Assembly (NCBI RefSeq): GCF_001693515.2 | Contig: NZ_CP042968.1 | Location: forward strand, 1,364,001 to 1,428,000 | From: Bradyrhizobium paxllaeri | GTDB taxonomy: Bacteria; Pseudomonadota; Alphaproteobacteria; Rhizobiales; Xanthobacteraceae | Direction of reading: 5' to 3' | DNA length: 64,000 nt | Shown here: in pieces, positions 8,993-15,229 of the stretch | Position numbering within the stretch: position 1 is the first letter of the stretch | Layout: every line of letters starts with the position of its first letter | The notes under the pieces: generated by a model | What the model saw: only the letters and a program-made list of their open reading frames with translations | Databases searched by the model: none | Told to the model about the DNA's origin: nothing | Translations under genes and position numbers: made by a program

Positions 8993-10968
8993 TGTTCCCG
9001 ACTGCCGGCGACGACCTGTCGATCCTGACCATCGATATCGGAATCCTCATCGGCCTTCTGGTGATGGCGCGGCTATTGGACCCGTTGCGCGCTCGCGATC
9101 GCATTCTGTTCGGGGTCACGACCGCAAGCTTTTTGATCCTTTATGCGCTGTGGCGGTGGAACGATACGTTGCCGCCGTTCGCGCTGTCGGCTCAAAGCCT
9201 CTGGCCTCGGCTGTTCATTGGGTTCGAGCTGTTGGCCATTCTGTACACGCTGATGTCGATCGTGATCCTGTTCCGCAGCACCGATCGTCGCTCGGAAGCC
9301 GACGCGGCGCAGCGCGCTTTATCCGCGAATAATGACTACCCCGCTGTCGATGTCTTCATCTGCACGTATGACGAGCCGCTCGAAATCCTCGAACGATCAA
9401 TCCTGAGCGCGCTGGCGCTCGATTATCCCAACGCCACGGTCTGGGTGCTCGACGATACCAGGCGTGACTGGCTGCGAGAGTACTGCGACCGGGTCGGCGC
9501 GAGGCATGTGACGCGGCCCGACAACAAGGGCGCCAAGGCCGGTAACCTCAATAACGCGCTGGCCGTGACCGCGCGCGAGAGCAACGCGCCGGTCATTCTG
9601 GTGCTCGACGCCGACTTTGCGCCCCGGGCGGATTTTTTGAAACGCACCGTCGGCCTGCTATTGTCCGACGCGGAAGTTGCGATCGTGCAGACGCCGCAAT
9701 TCTACTACAATGCCGATCCGATCCAGCATAATCTCTTGGCGGAGAAGAACTGGGTCGACGATCAACGCTTTTTCTTCGACATCTTCCAGCCGGCCAAGGA
9801 TGGGTGGGGCTGCGCGTTCTGCGTCGGCACATCCTTTGTTGTTCGTCGCGACCGGCTCGAGGAGGTCGGCGGCTTCCCGCAGCAAGCGATCTCGGAGGAT
9901 ATCAATCTCACCTACACCATGCTTGCGCGCGGCTACCGCACCTCCTGGCTGAACGAGCCGCTCAGTTTTGGGCTTTCCGCCGAAGGCGTCCCGGAATACA
10001 TCACACAGCGCGCGCGCTGGTGTCTCGGCACCATCCAGGTCGCGCTGTTGCGCAACGGCCCGCTGTTCGGCCGCGGCTTCAGCTTCACCCAGCGCTGGCA
10101 TTATTTTCACGGGGTGCTGAACTGGCTCTGCAAGCCCTTCATGGTGCTGCTGTTGATCGCGCCGACGATCTACTGGTTCGGCGGCCTGCCCGCCTTCGAA
10201 GCCGACTATCACACCTTCCTGCGCTACGGCGTGCCGGCGCTGCTCGGCCAGATCATCTACATGGGCTGGATCTCGCGCGCGCGGACGCTCCCCTTGTTCA
10301 TGGAGGCCACCCACGCCGTCACCTGCTTTGCGGTGACCGCGACGCTGCTGAGCGCCATCGTCAAGCCGTTTGGCCGCCCGTTCAATATCACCGATAAGGG
10401 CGGCGACCGCTCGACGCCACGCGTGCATTGGAGGCTCGCCGCGATCTTTGGCCTGATCGCGCTGAGTTCAGCCGCCAGCATCGTCTGGGCGTTCGTCTCG
10501 CCCTACGCGGCTGGCGAGATTTCTTCGCTCGACTTCTTCAACTTGCTGTGGGCCGGCATCGCGATGCTAATCGCCTTCATCGCATTTCTCGTCTGCTTCG
10601 AACTGCCGCGCACCGGCGATAGTTTTGAAACCGACGAGGCCGCCTGGCTCGCCGGCGAAGGGAAAGTTCTGTCGTGCCGCCTGCTGGCGGTGTCGCTGAC
10701 CTCGGTGCGCTTTTCGGGTCCGGCCGGAAACGCGCTGGAGCTTGCGGGCTGGCGCTACCAGATACATCTGGAAGGGCTGGGATGGACCGACATATCCATG
10801 GTCTCGCGATTCCGCGAGACGGTGGTGGCGCGTCTCGAGCCTACGGCCGAACAATATCAGCGGCTAGTGGTTCGGCTGTTCAGCACATCGCACGGCAACA
10901 TCGCCAGTGAAGCCAGCCTGAGCGGCGCGCTGGCCGGATTGCTGCGACGGGGATTTCGCGGGGCGTGA
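8992..10968 (+). CDS. processive GT2 beta-glycan synthase (CrdS/BgsA/BcsA-like)
   Basis: Membrane glycosyltransferase family 2 synthase, 658 residues. N-terminal TM helices lie at about 12-28, 40-58 and 78-98. The cytoplasmic GT-A domain has VFICTYDEP (~121), LDDTRRDW (~154), the DxD motif LDADF (~206-208), TPQFYYN (~234), SEDINLTY (~301) and the processivity motif QRARW (~339-343). Further TM helices run to about 545. The 100-residue C-terminal cytosolic domain ends GLLRRGFRGA. It has SLTSVRFSGP, faintly like the second PilZ motif, but no RxxxR, so canonical c-di-GMP binding is not evident. Length and architecture fit the curdlan synthase CrdS (about 654) or BgsA of Sinorhizobium mixed-linkage glucan better than cellulose synthase. 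The sugar and linkage cannot be told from sequence. Confidence 0.85.
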   Translation: MFPTAGDDLSILTIDIGILIGLLVMARLLDPLRARDRILFGVTTASFLILYALWRWNDTLPPFALSAQSLWPRLFIGFELLAILYTLMSIVILFRSTDRRSEADAAQRALSANNDYPAVDVFICTYDEPLEILERSILSALALDYPNATVWVLDDTRRDWLREYCDRVGARHVTRPDNKGAKAGNLNNALAVTARESNAPVILVLDADFAPRADFLKRTVGLLLSDAEVAIVQTPQFYYNADPIQHNLLAEKNWVDDQRFFFDIFQPAKDGWGCAFCVGTSFVVRRDRLEEVGGFPQQAISEDINLTYTMLARGYRTSWLNEPLSFGLSAEGVPEYITQRARWCLGTIQVALLRNGPLFGRGFSFTQRWHYFHGVLNWLCKPFMVLLLIAPTIYWFGGLPAFEADYHTFLRYGVPALLGQIIYMGWISRARTLPLFMEATHAVTCFAVTATLLSAIVKPFGRPFNITDKGGDRSTPRVHWRLAAIFGLIALSSAASIVWAFVSPYAAGEISSLDFFNLLWAGIAMLIAFIAFLVCFELPRTGDSFETDEAAWLAGEGKVLSCRLLAVSLTSVRFSGPAGNALELAGWRYQIHLEGLGWTDISMVSRFRETVVARLEPTAEQYQRLVVRLFSTSHGNIASEASLSGALAGLLRRGFRGA

Positions 10969-11400
10969 GGGCTGGGTGGAATTAAACTAAGCCGTACCTC
11001 ATCGCTCTCCACCGACACGGCGATGGTCTTTCGCGCCATACGGATACTCAGCTAAACATCGGAAGCTTGGTCACGCAGTCCAACCGCCTTTTGCATCTCA
11101 TTGTTTCAATAGGCGGACTAGGTCGCTCTCAAAGATCGCCAGCGTCGATTCAAACGTCTCTAGCAGTGCGTCCGCTCCCGGCGCGGCTAAGCCGGAGGCA
11201 ACGTGATTTCGTCGCCTTCAACGATCCGTCGTCCCGCTTCGACGTGTCGCTAGTCCGCTCGCGAGGACTATTCGGTTTTATCAAGGAATTTAGACCTAAA
11301 AGCAAAACGAGGCTGCGGCACCAGCTTCGATTTAATTCGACTCAACACGCAAAAGGGAGTTCAGTTCCCTTTCCGGAACTAGACCCGGGGGTCGCCTTCG
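10969..11400. other. gene-free stretch
   Basis: About 430 bases downstream of the synthase. I see no credible gene, no clear terminator and no recognisable RNA. An open frame at 11067-11465 on the plus strand has no family features and overlaps the start of the next small gene. Confidence 0.4.
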
Positions 11401-11616
11401 ATGACATTGGACCAGAAGATCGCTCAGGCTCAACGCCACGTCGAAAGCGGTCGCCTCATCATTGAGCGCCAGCGCAAGCTTGTTGCGCGCATCAACAGCC
11501 GGTCCTCCGTCGATCTACTCGAATGCTTCGAGCGTACGCAGCAGATTTTCGAGGCGGATTTGGCCGACCTGCTCAAGAGGAAGCAAGGCATCGGCCTATT
11601 CCCGCCCTCGGTTTGA
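11401..11616 (+). CDS. small coiled-coil hypothetical protein
   Basis: A 71-residue, almost entirely helical protein (MTLDQKIAQAQRHVESGRLI then RQRKLVARINSRSSVDLLECFERTQ). It resembles short Bradyrhizobium proteins with a repeated pattern (QH/RHVxxGRxxIxRQRxLI..., then LLxxFExxQxxxEADLxxLL) that form a two-helix coiled coil. Function unknown. The ribosome binding site is weak. It precedes another conserved small gene by 37 bases and may be co-transcribed with it. Confidence 0.62.
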   Translation: MTLDQKIAQAQRHVESGRLIIERQRKLVARINSRSSVDLLECFERTQQIFEADLADLLKRKQGIGLFPPSV

Positions 11617-11653
11617 ACGGGTATGATTGTGCTCCCGACCAGGGGGCTGAACG

Positions 11654-11875
11654 ATGCCCATTTATCGCCTACTGCAAAACATGCCGATGGGGCCCGAGGA
11701 AATCAATCGCCTGACGACGGCCTATGAGCAAGCACTGCGGACCATTGGGCTTGTCGACCGTAACGACCCGATAGCCGAGATGATCGCCAAGAAAATAATC
11801 GAGATCGGGCAGACGGGGGTGCGTGATCCTGCGGATATTTCGGCTCAGGCGATCAAGGAGCTGGGAGTTCAGTGA
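11654..11875 (+). CDS. conserved small protein (MPIYRLLQ family)
   Basis: A 73-residue protein beginning MPIYRLLQNMPMGPEEINRL and ending DISAQAIKELGVQ. I recognise it as highly conserved in Bradyrhizobium/Rhodopseudomonas (MPIYRLLQN...LGPEEINRLTTAYE...IxxIGQTGVRDP...). The function is unknown. The fold is probably all-helical and cytoplasmic. The conservation makes the start and frame secure although the upstream ribosome binding site is modest. Confidence 0.82.
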   Translation: MPIYRLLQNMPMGPEEINRLTTAYEQALRTIGLVDRNDPIAEMIAKKIIEIGQTGVRDPADISAQAIKELGVQ

Positions 11876-12236
11876 GGCCGGGCGCCCTCTTTTCGTTTTA
11901 CAGCCCCTGCCGTCGTCCTTCTCTCGCTCGCAATCGAATCAAGCCGATACTGTTCGCCAGAACGAGGATAGTGGGTATCCATCTTGTCGATGAAATCGCG
12001 ATAGTCCCGACTGGGAGGCCGGAAGTGATGACCCCCTGAAGTATTTTCAGGAGGACCCATGCCCCTCGCCATTCCTCGAGGCGCTAGCGGCGGAAGTCCG
12101 CCATTTTGGCGGTGCGGGACGCGGGAAAGGCACTGGGCGATCGCGAGTACCTCCCCAACAAACCCTACAGCGCTGGTGGTGGCAGGCAGGATCACGTCCC
12201 CTGATTGTTCGAGATTCCAAGGAAATAAGCAAAAAT
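11876..12236. other. intergenic stretch before ligase
   Basis: About 360 bases with no supported gene. A small plus-strand frame from ATG 12059 has GGAGG upstream but runs through the terminator at 12237-12264 and has no family features. A short transcript ending at that terminator, either an unknown small RNA or an mRNA tail, is possible. Confidence 0.35.
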
Positions 12237-12264
12237 GCCCGCTCGCCCTCCAGCGGGCTTTTTT
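12237..12264 (+). terminator. Rho-independent terminator
   Basis: Seven-base-pair stem GCCCGCT / AGCGGGC with an 8-nt loop, followed by six T. It ends any transcript coming from the 11.4-12.2 kb region and insulates the ligase gene. Confidence 0.8.
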
Positions 12265-12298
12265 GTGAGTTGAGTTATTGCCAAAGCGTACCCACACC

Positions 12299-13174
12299 AT
12301 GCCGGGGTTCATTAAACCCCAGCTAGCCACGTTGAAGTCCAAGGCGCCGAACGGCGAACAATGGCTTCACGAAATCAAATACGATGGCTACCGCGTCCAG
12401 GTTCACCTCAACCGGGGACGCAAGAAGGTCTACACCCGGAACGGGCTCGACTGGACCAAACGCTTCTCGACAATCGCGGGCGCGTTGGACATCCCCGGCG
12501 AAGCCATCATCGACGGAGAGGTGGTGGTCGTTCACGAGGGCCGGACGAACTTTTCCGAATTGCAGGCAGAGCTCGCGGCGGGAAGACAGGACCGGCTGGT
12601 TTATTACGCCTTCGACCTGCTCTGGCGCGACGGGGACCTCCGTAAGTTGCCACAGATCGAGCGCAAGCAAGCGCTGCTCGACCTGCTCGGTGAAAATGGC
12701 GTCGAGCTGCCGGTTCTCTATTCCGAACATCTGATCGGTGACGGGCAAGAGATGTTTGAGCACGCTGCCAAGCTCAATTGGGAAGGCATCATCTCCAAAC
12801 GAGCGGACGCTCCGTATCGATCAGAACGCAGTGAAAGCTGGCTCAAGATCAAGACTGTCCAGAAGGGGAAATTCCCCGTCATTGGATTTATAAAGGATCC
12901 GACCGGCGTCGCCGCGCTCTATCTCGGCAGGCGCGAAGGCAAGGAACTGGTCTACATGGGAAAGGTCGGGACCGGCTGGTCCCGCACGGTCTCCAGCCAA
13001 ATCCGCAAGCAGCTTGATGCCGTGGTCAGTCCAAAATCAAAGCTCACCAAACCCATTCGGAAGCCCAAGGCTACGTGGGTTGAGCCGACTTTTGCCGCCG
13101 ATATCGAGTACCGCGACATCACTTCCGAGGGCCTCTTAAGAGCAAGCTCCTTTAAGGGGCTGTCTCGGAAATAG
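12299..13174 (+). CDS. ATP-dependent DNA ligase, LigD ligase-domain type
   Basis: Stand-alone ligase of the LigD ligase-domain family. It seals nicks and, with Ku, double-strand ends using ATP. Motif I is EIKYDGYR with the adenylated Lys at residue 27; motif III YYAFDLLW, motif IIIa EGIISKR and motif V SWLKIKT follow. The C-terminal OB-fold ends VEPTFAADIEYRDITSEGLL. At about 291 residues it lacks both the 3'-phosphoesterase and primase/polymerase modules of full LigD. A TTG at 12278 would add seven residues; ATG 12299 (MPGFIKPQLATL) matches the family start better. It overlaps the convergent zinc-ribbon gene by 23 bases. With only a truncated Ku in view, whether local NHEJ works is uncertain. 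Confidence 0.9.
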   Translation: MPGFIKPQLATLKSKAPNGEQWLHEIKYDGYRVQVHLNRGRKKVYTRNGLDWTKRFSTIAGALDIPGEAIIDGEVVVVHEGRTNFSELQAELAAGRQDRLVYYAFDLLWRDGDLRKLPQIERKQALLDLLGENGVELPVLYSEHLIGDGQEMFEHAAKLNWEGIISKRADAPYRSERSESWLKIKTVQKGKFPVIGFIKDPTGVAALYLGRREGKELVYMGKVGTGWSRTVSSQIRKQLDAVVSPKSKLTKPIRKPKATWVEPTFAADIEYRDITSEGLLRASSFKGLSRK

Positions 13175-13328
13175 GCGGGGCTGGCGAGCTGTCCGCCCAT
13201 TGCTTTGCAGCCAGTGTCTCCCTTGGGTCCAGCTTGTCGCAGAGAAGGCACTTTAGCTCGGTGCGCCCGCTGCAGCTGGGTATGGGGACCATACGTTTCC
13301 CGCAGTGCGAACAACGTGTCAGGTCCAT
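13152..13328 (-). CDS. small zinc-ribbon protein
   Basis: A 58-residue protein, MDLTRCSHCGKRMVPIPSC then LKCLLCDKLDPRETLAAKQW, with two CxxC pairs that form a zinc ribbon. Similar short proteins occur in Bradyrhizobium (LTRCSHCGKRMVPV...ELKCxWCDxLDP). The ATG at 13328 is preceded by GGAGG at the right distance. An EcfG-like promoter (13351-13375, same strand) lies just upstream. Its 3' end overlaps the ligase gene. The role is unknown; likely nucleic-acid or protein binding under stress. Confidence 0.75.
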   Translation of the reverse strand: MDLTRCSHCGKRMVPIPSCSGRTELKCLLCDKLDPRETLAAKQWADSSPAPPISETAP

Positions 13329-13350
13329 GACGTCCTCCAATGCGCGTTCC

Positions 13351-13375
13351 AACCTAGGAACGTATGGTTTGTTCC
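13351..13375 (-). promoter_or_regulatory. EcfG-like promoter (zinc-ribbon gene)
   Basis: On the minus strand GGAAC (13375-13371), 17 nt, then GTT (13353-13351). This is the spacing recognised by the EcfG general-stress sigma factor of alphaproteobacteria. The predicted start lies about 15-20 nt before the ATG at 13328. Confidence 0.6.
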
Positions 13376-13381
13376 TGAGTT
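13357..13381 (+). promoter_or_regulatory. EcfG-like promoter (62-aa gene)
   Basis: GGAAC (13357-13361), 17 nt, GTT (13379-13381), about 24 bases before ATG 13405. It is interleaved with the opposite-strand promoter, so one 31-bp segment carries two divergent stress promoters. Confidence 0.6.
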
Positions 13382-13404
13382 GAGCGTCGCAGAGGAGGAA
13401 CAAC

Positions 13405-13593
13405 ATGCAGGCAGCTATTGATCGGGTAATGCAGGCGTTCACGATGATCGCGAACCTCACTCCCGAGGAGGTCCAAACCACCCGCGCAAGACTGGCCGCG
13501 CATCTGGCTTGGTTGGACGTTGACGAAAAGGCACTCGCAGTCGAGGGGCTTCGCTATCTAACGGACCAGACCGGATTTCGAGACGGCGCGTAG
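13405..13593 (+). CDS. small hypothetical protein
   Basis: A 62-residue protein (MQAAIDRVMQAFTMIANLT; EVQTTRARLAAHLAWLDVDE; LTDQTGF). GAGGAGGAA stands 7 nt before the ATG. The mostly helical sequence has no Cys and no TM segment. The L-x-P-E-E-V-x-x-x-R-x-x-L pattern is seen in short rhizobial proteins of unknown function. It is expressed from an EcfG-like promoter and followed after 13 bases by a DUF3606 gene, presumably as an operon. Confidence 0.68.
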   Translation: MQAAIDRVMQAFTMIANLTPEEVQTTRARLAAHLAWLDVDEKALAVEGLRYLTDQTGFRDGA

Positions 13594-13606
13594 CGAGGAC
13601 AGCCTG

Positions 13607-13786
13607 ATGGCGGATAGCCTGACCAGGAGAGAGCAGCCTGGCCGCAGCAAAATCAATATGAACCAGGACCATGAGGTCCATTACTGGACCAGGCATCTGA
13701 ACATCGCGAAGGAAGAACTGCAGAAGGTTATCGACAAGGTCGGAAATTCAGCCGCCGCTGTCCGCAAGGAATTGGCGGCGGACTGA
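13607..13786 (+). CDS. DUF3606 family small protein
   Basis: A 59-residue protein: MADSLTRREQPGRSKINM, then HEVHYWTRHLNIAKEELQ and VIDKVGNSAAAVRKELAAD. This is the DUF3606 pattern (HEV-x-YWT-x-x-x-x-V-x-x-E-x-L-x-x-AV-x-K-V-G-x-S/N-A-x-A-V-R), a short family common in alpha- and betaproteobacteria, usually linked to stationary phase or stress. The function is unknown. The position in an operon behind the EcfG-like promoter fits that. The second half resembles a helix-turn-helix. Confidence 0.82.
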   Translation: MADSLTRREQPGRSKINMNQDHEVHYWTRHLNIAKEELQKVIDKVGNSAAAVRKELAAD

Positions 13787-13834
13787 AGGCGTGGGGTATG
13801 CTCGCGATCTCTTGGAGCGGGGCCCCCACGCTTT

Positions 13835-14179
13835 TTAGTCGCGAACCGCTTCGAGCAGCCGCGCGGGAACGAAAGGCTTTTGCAGGAACGTCGTATCGAC
13901 CGGCATAGGCTGCACGGTCGTGCCGGACATGATGACAATATTCAACTGCGGGTGCCGGCGGCGGGCATATTGAGCAAGTGCTGCGCCTGACATGGCACCC
14001 GCTAGTTTGTGGTCGGTGACGAGCGCTTGCAGCTCGGTGCCGGTTGACGCGATGATCAATTCAGCAGCTTCTGCGGTCGTGCATTCGATCACTTCGAATC
14101 CTTCATCCTTCAGAAGTTCGGCCACCGCCTCGCGCTGGAACGCATCGTCCTCAACCAACAGGACTACGAAGTTCGACAT
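13835..14179 (-). CDS. stand-alone response-regulator receiver
   Basis: A single CheY-like receiver domain of 114 residues. The acidic pair is E10-D11-D12, the phospho-acceptor D56 (ALVTDHKL), the conserved Ser S85 (MSG) and Lys K101 (LQKPF). No output domain is present, so it acts as a phospho-relay or by protein binding. The start at ATG 14179 is supported by GGAGGTGCGC directly upstream; an upstream ATG in the same frame (14227) is less likely. A TGAAC-N17-GTT element (about 14223-14199, same strand), one base off the EcfG -35, may drive it. Such lone receivers are common around rhizobial stress regulons. Confidence 0.88.
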   Translation of the reverse strand: MSNFVVLLVEDDAFQREAVAELLKDEGFEVIECTTAEAAELIIASTGTELQALVTDHKLAGAMSGAALAQYARRRHPQLNIVIMSGTTVQPMPVDTTFLQKPFVPARLLEAVRD

Positions 14180-14329
14180 GCGCACCTCCAGACTATCAAA
14201 TAACTCAGAGGGTCGGGGTTGGTTCACGTCATCTGCTACGAGAAGGCAGCAGAAATGTAGGGATGGAGCAGAAGCTTACCGAGCGATCGCTCCACGCTCG
14301 AGTTCTCCCGGGTCTGAAACCACTGCGTA

Positions 14330-14354
14330 GGAACATATCGGTTGAGGGGCCGTT
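14330..14354 (+). promoter_or_regulatory. EcfG-like promoter
   Basis: GGAAC (14330-14334), 17 nt ending in c, GTT (14352-14354). This fits the full EcfG consensus GGAAC-N16/17-cGTT. It ends only 8 bases before the ATG at 14363, so the message would be nearly leaderless. Confidence 0.55.
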
Positions 14355-14362
14355 TTCCGGCT

Positions 14363-14572
14363 ATGACCGACACTGACCTAATAGAGCAGTCCTTTGCGAT
14401 TGCCTGGAGTGTCCTTGAGAAATCCGGTGAACTCAGGGACCCCAATTGGTCTGCGAATTTTCTGCTCGATGAACTCATTGGAATGTTGAGGTGCGGAGAA
14501 CGACGCAGGCTCGTTCTTTCAAACTGCGCAATCGATGCGTACCGACGTCAGCCGGTCAAACTCGTCTCATGA
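14363..14572 (+). CDS. conserved small protein (MTDTxLIEQ family)
   Basis: A 69-residue protein beginning MTDTDLIEQSFAIAWSVLEK, with GMLRCGERRRLVLSNCAIDA and ending in a basic tail. I recognise the pattern (MTDTELIEQAF-x-IAW-x-x-LE...GERRRLxLSNxAIxAYQ) as a family of short Bradyrhizobium proteins of unknown function. The in-frame ATG at 14342 is less likely because the family starts at MTDT. It ends in ATGA shared with the next gene, so the pair is translationally coupled. Confidence 0.75.
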   Translation: MTDTDLIEQSFAIAWSVLEKSGELRDPNWSANFLLDELIGMLRCGERRRLVLSNCAIDAYRRQPVKLVS

Positions 14573-14760
14573 TCAACCCCGACTGCAAGGTCTGTCGCGG
14601 TATTGGCTGGGTGTGCGAGAACCACCCCCAACGTCCATGGACTAAAGAATTAGGCTGTCAGTGCGGAGCGGGGATGCCGTGTGAGTGTGTTCGCGCTGAC
14701 GGCCTCGAAGAGCCTGACGTGAGTGAGGTCATTGAAGAAAGACCGTCAGCACGAAATTAA
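14569..14760 (+). CDS. small Cys-rich protein
   Basis: A 63-residue protein starting at the overlapping ATG (ATGA). Seven cysteines are arranged as CKVCRGIGWVCENH, LGCQCGAGMPCEC. The C-x2-C-x-G-x-G-W-x-C pattern resembles half of a DnaJ-type zinc finger. The second cluster GCxCGAGMPCEC is a signature I recall from conserved alphaproteobacterial small proteins of unknown function. It may bind zinc. Its 3' end overlaps the convergent SANT-like gene by 4 bases. Confidence 0.75.
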   Translation: MINPDCKVCRGIGWVCENHPQRPWTKELGCQCGAGMPCECVRADGLEEPDVSEVIEERPSARN

Positions 14761-15044
14761 CGTCTCGCCTTCTTGGTAGTCTTGCGCCGATTGTAAGGGG
14801 AGCGATTGGTTGGCCTTAGCGAGATACCCTCACGTTGTGCCTTGCTGGCAATCGATGCTGGTGGCCGTTCCATCTTAAGGCTGATGACGCCGGTCGGCGT
14901 GTTCGCCTTCGCAAGCGAGCGAAGCTGCTTGACTTCCTTGTCGCTCCACGGCTGACGCGAGCGGCGCTTGTATTTCGGGTTTGTCTTTCGCGGACCCTTC
15001 TTGCCGATTGGCGAGCCGGAGCGCTTCCATGCTGGTTGTGCCAT
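14757..15044 (-). CDS. SANT/Myb-like basic DNA-binding protein
   Basis: A 95-residue very basic protein. The core RQPWSDKEVKQLRSLAKANT, then VISLKMERPPASIASKAQRE, is a SANT/Myb-like helix-turn-helix (W-x-x-x-E-x-x-x-L-R-x-L-A..., R-x-x-x-S-I-x-x-K-A). It is flanked by Lys/Arg/Pro-rich tails at both ends. Such proteins are common and multicopy in Bradyrhizobium. GGAGGATCAA directly precedes ATG 15044; longer in-frame starts reach into the intron and are not real. Likely role: nucleoid or DNA binding. Confidence 0.8.
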   Translation of the reverse strand: MAQPAWKRSGSPIGKKGPRKTNPKYKRRSRQPWSDKEVKQLRSLAKANTPTGVISLKMERPPASIASKAQREGISLRPTNRSPYNRRKTTKKARR

Positions 15045-15229
15045 TTGATCCTCCTGTAGGGAGCTAAAGCACGAATCGGCAAACCAGTTCCCGACGGTCG
15101 GTTCAGAAAGCATTGACCTGTCCTGCGGGTAACTCCGGCCAGTCCCACATCGGAGAAATCGCTTCACGACTATGACGACAGAAAGAGCACACGAGCACGT
15201 GCCTTTTGCGCGAGCGGCAAGTGCCGCAC

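Noticed and set aside
9658..10428. 256-codon minus-strand open frame
   Set aside because: Fully antisense to the conserved catalytic region of the GT2 synthase.
12059..12268. 69-codon plus-strand frame with a good ribosome binding site
   Set aside because: It runs through the Rho-independent terminator at 12237-12264 and has no recognisable sequence features.
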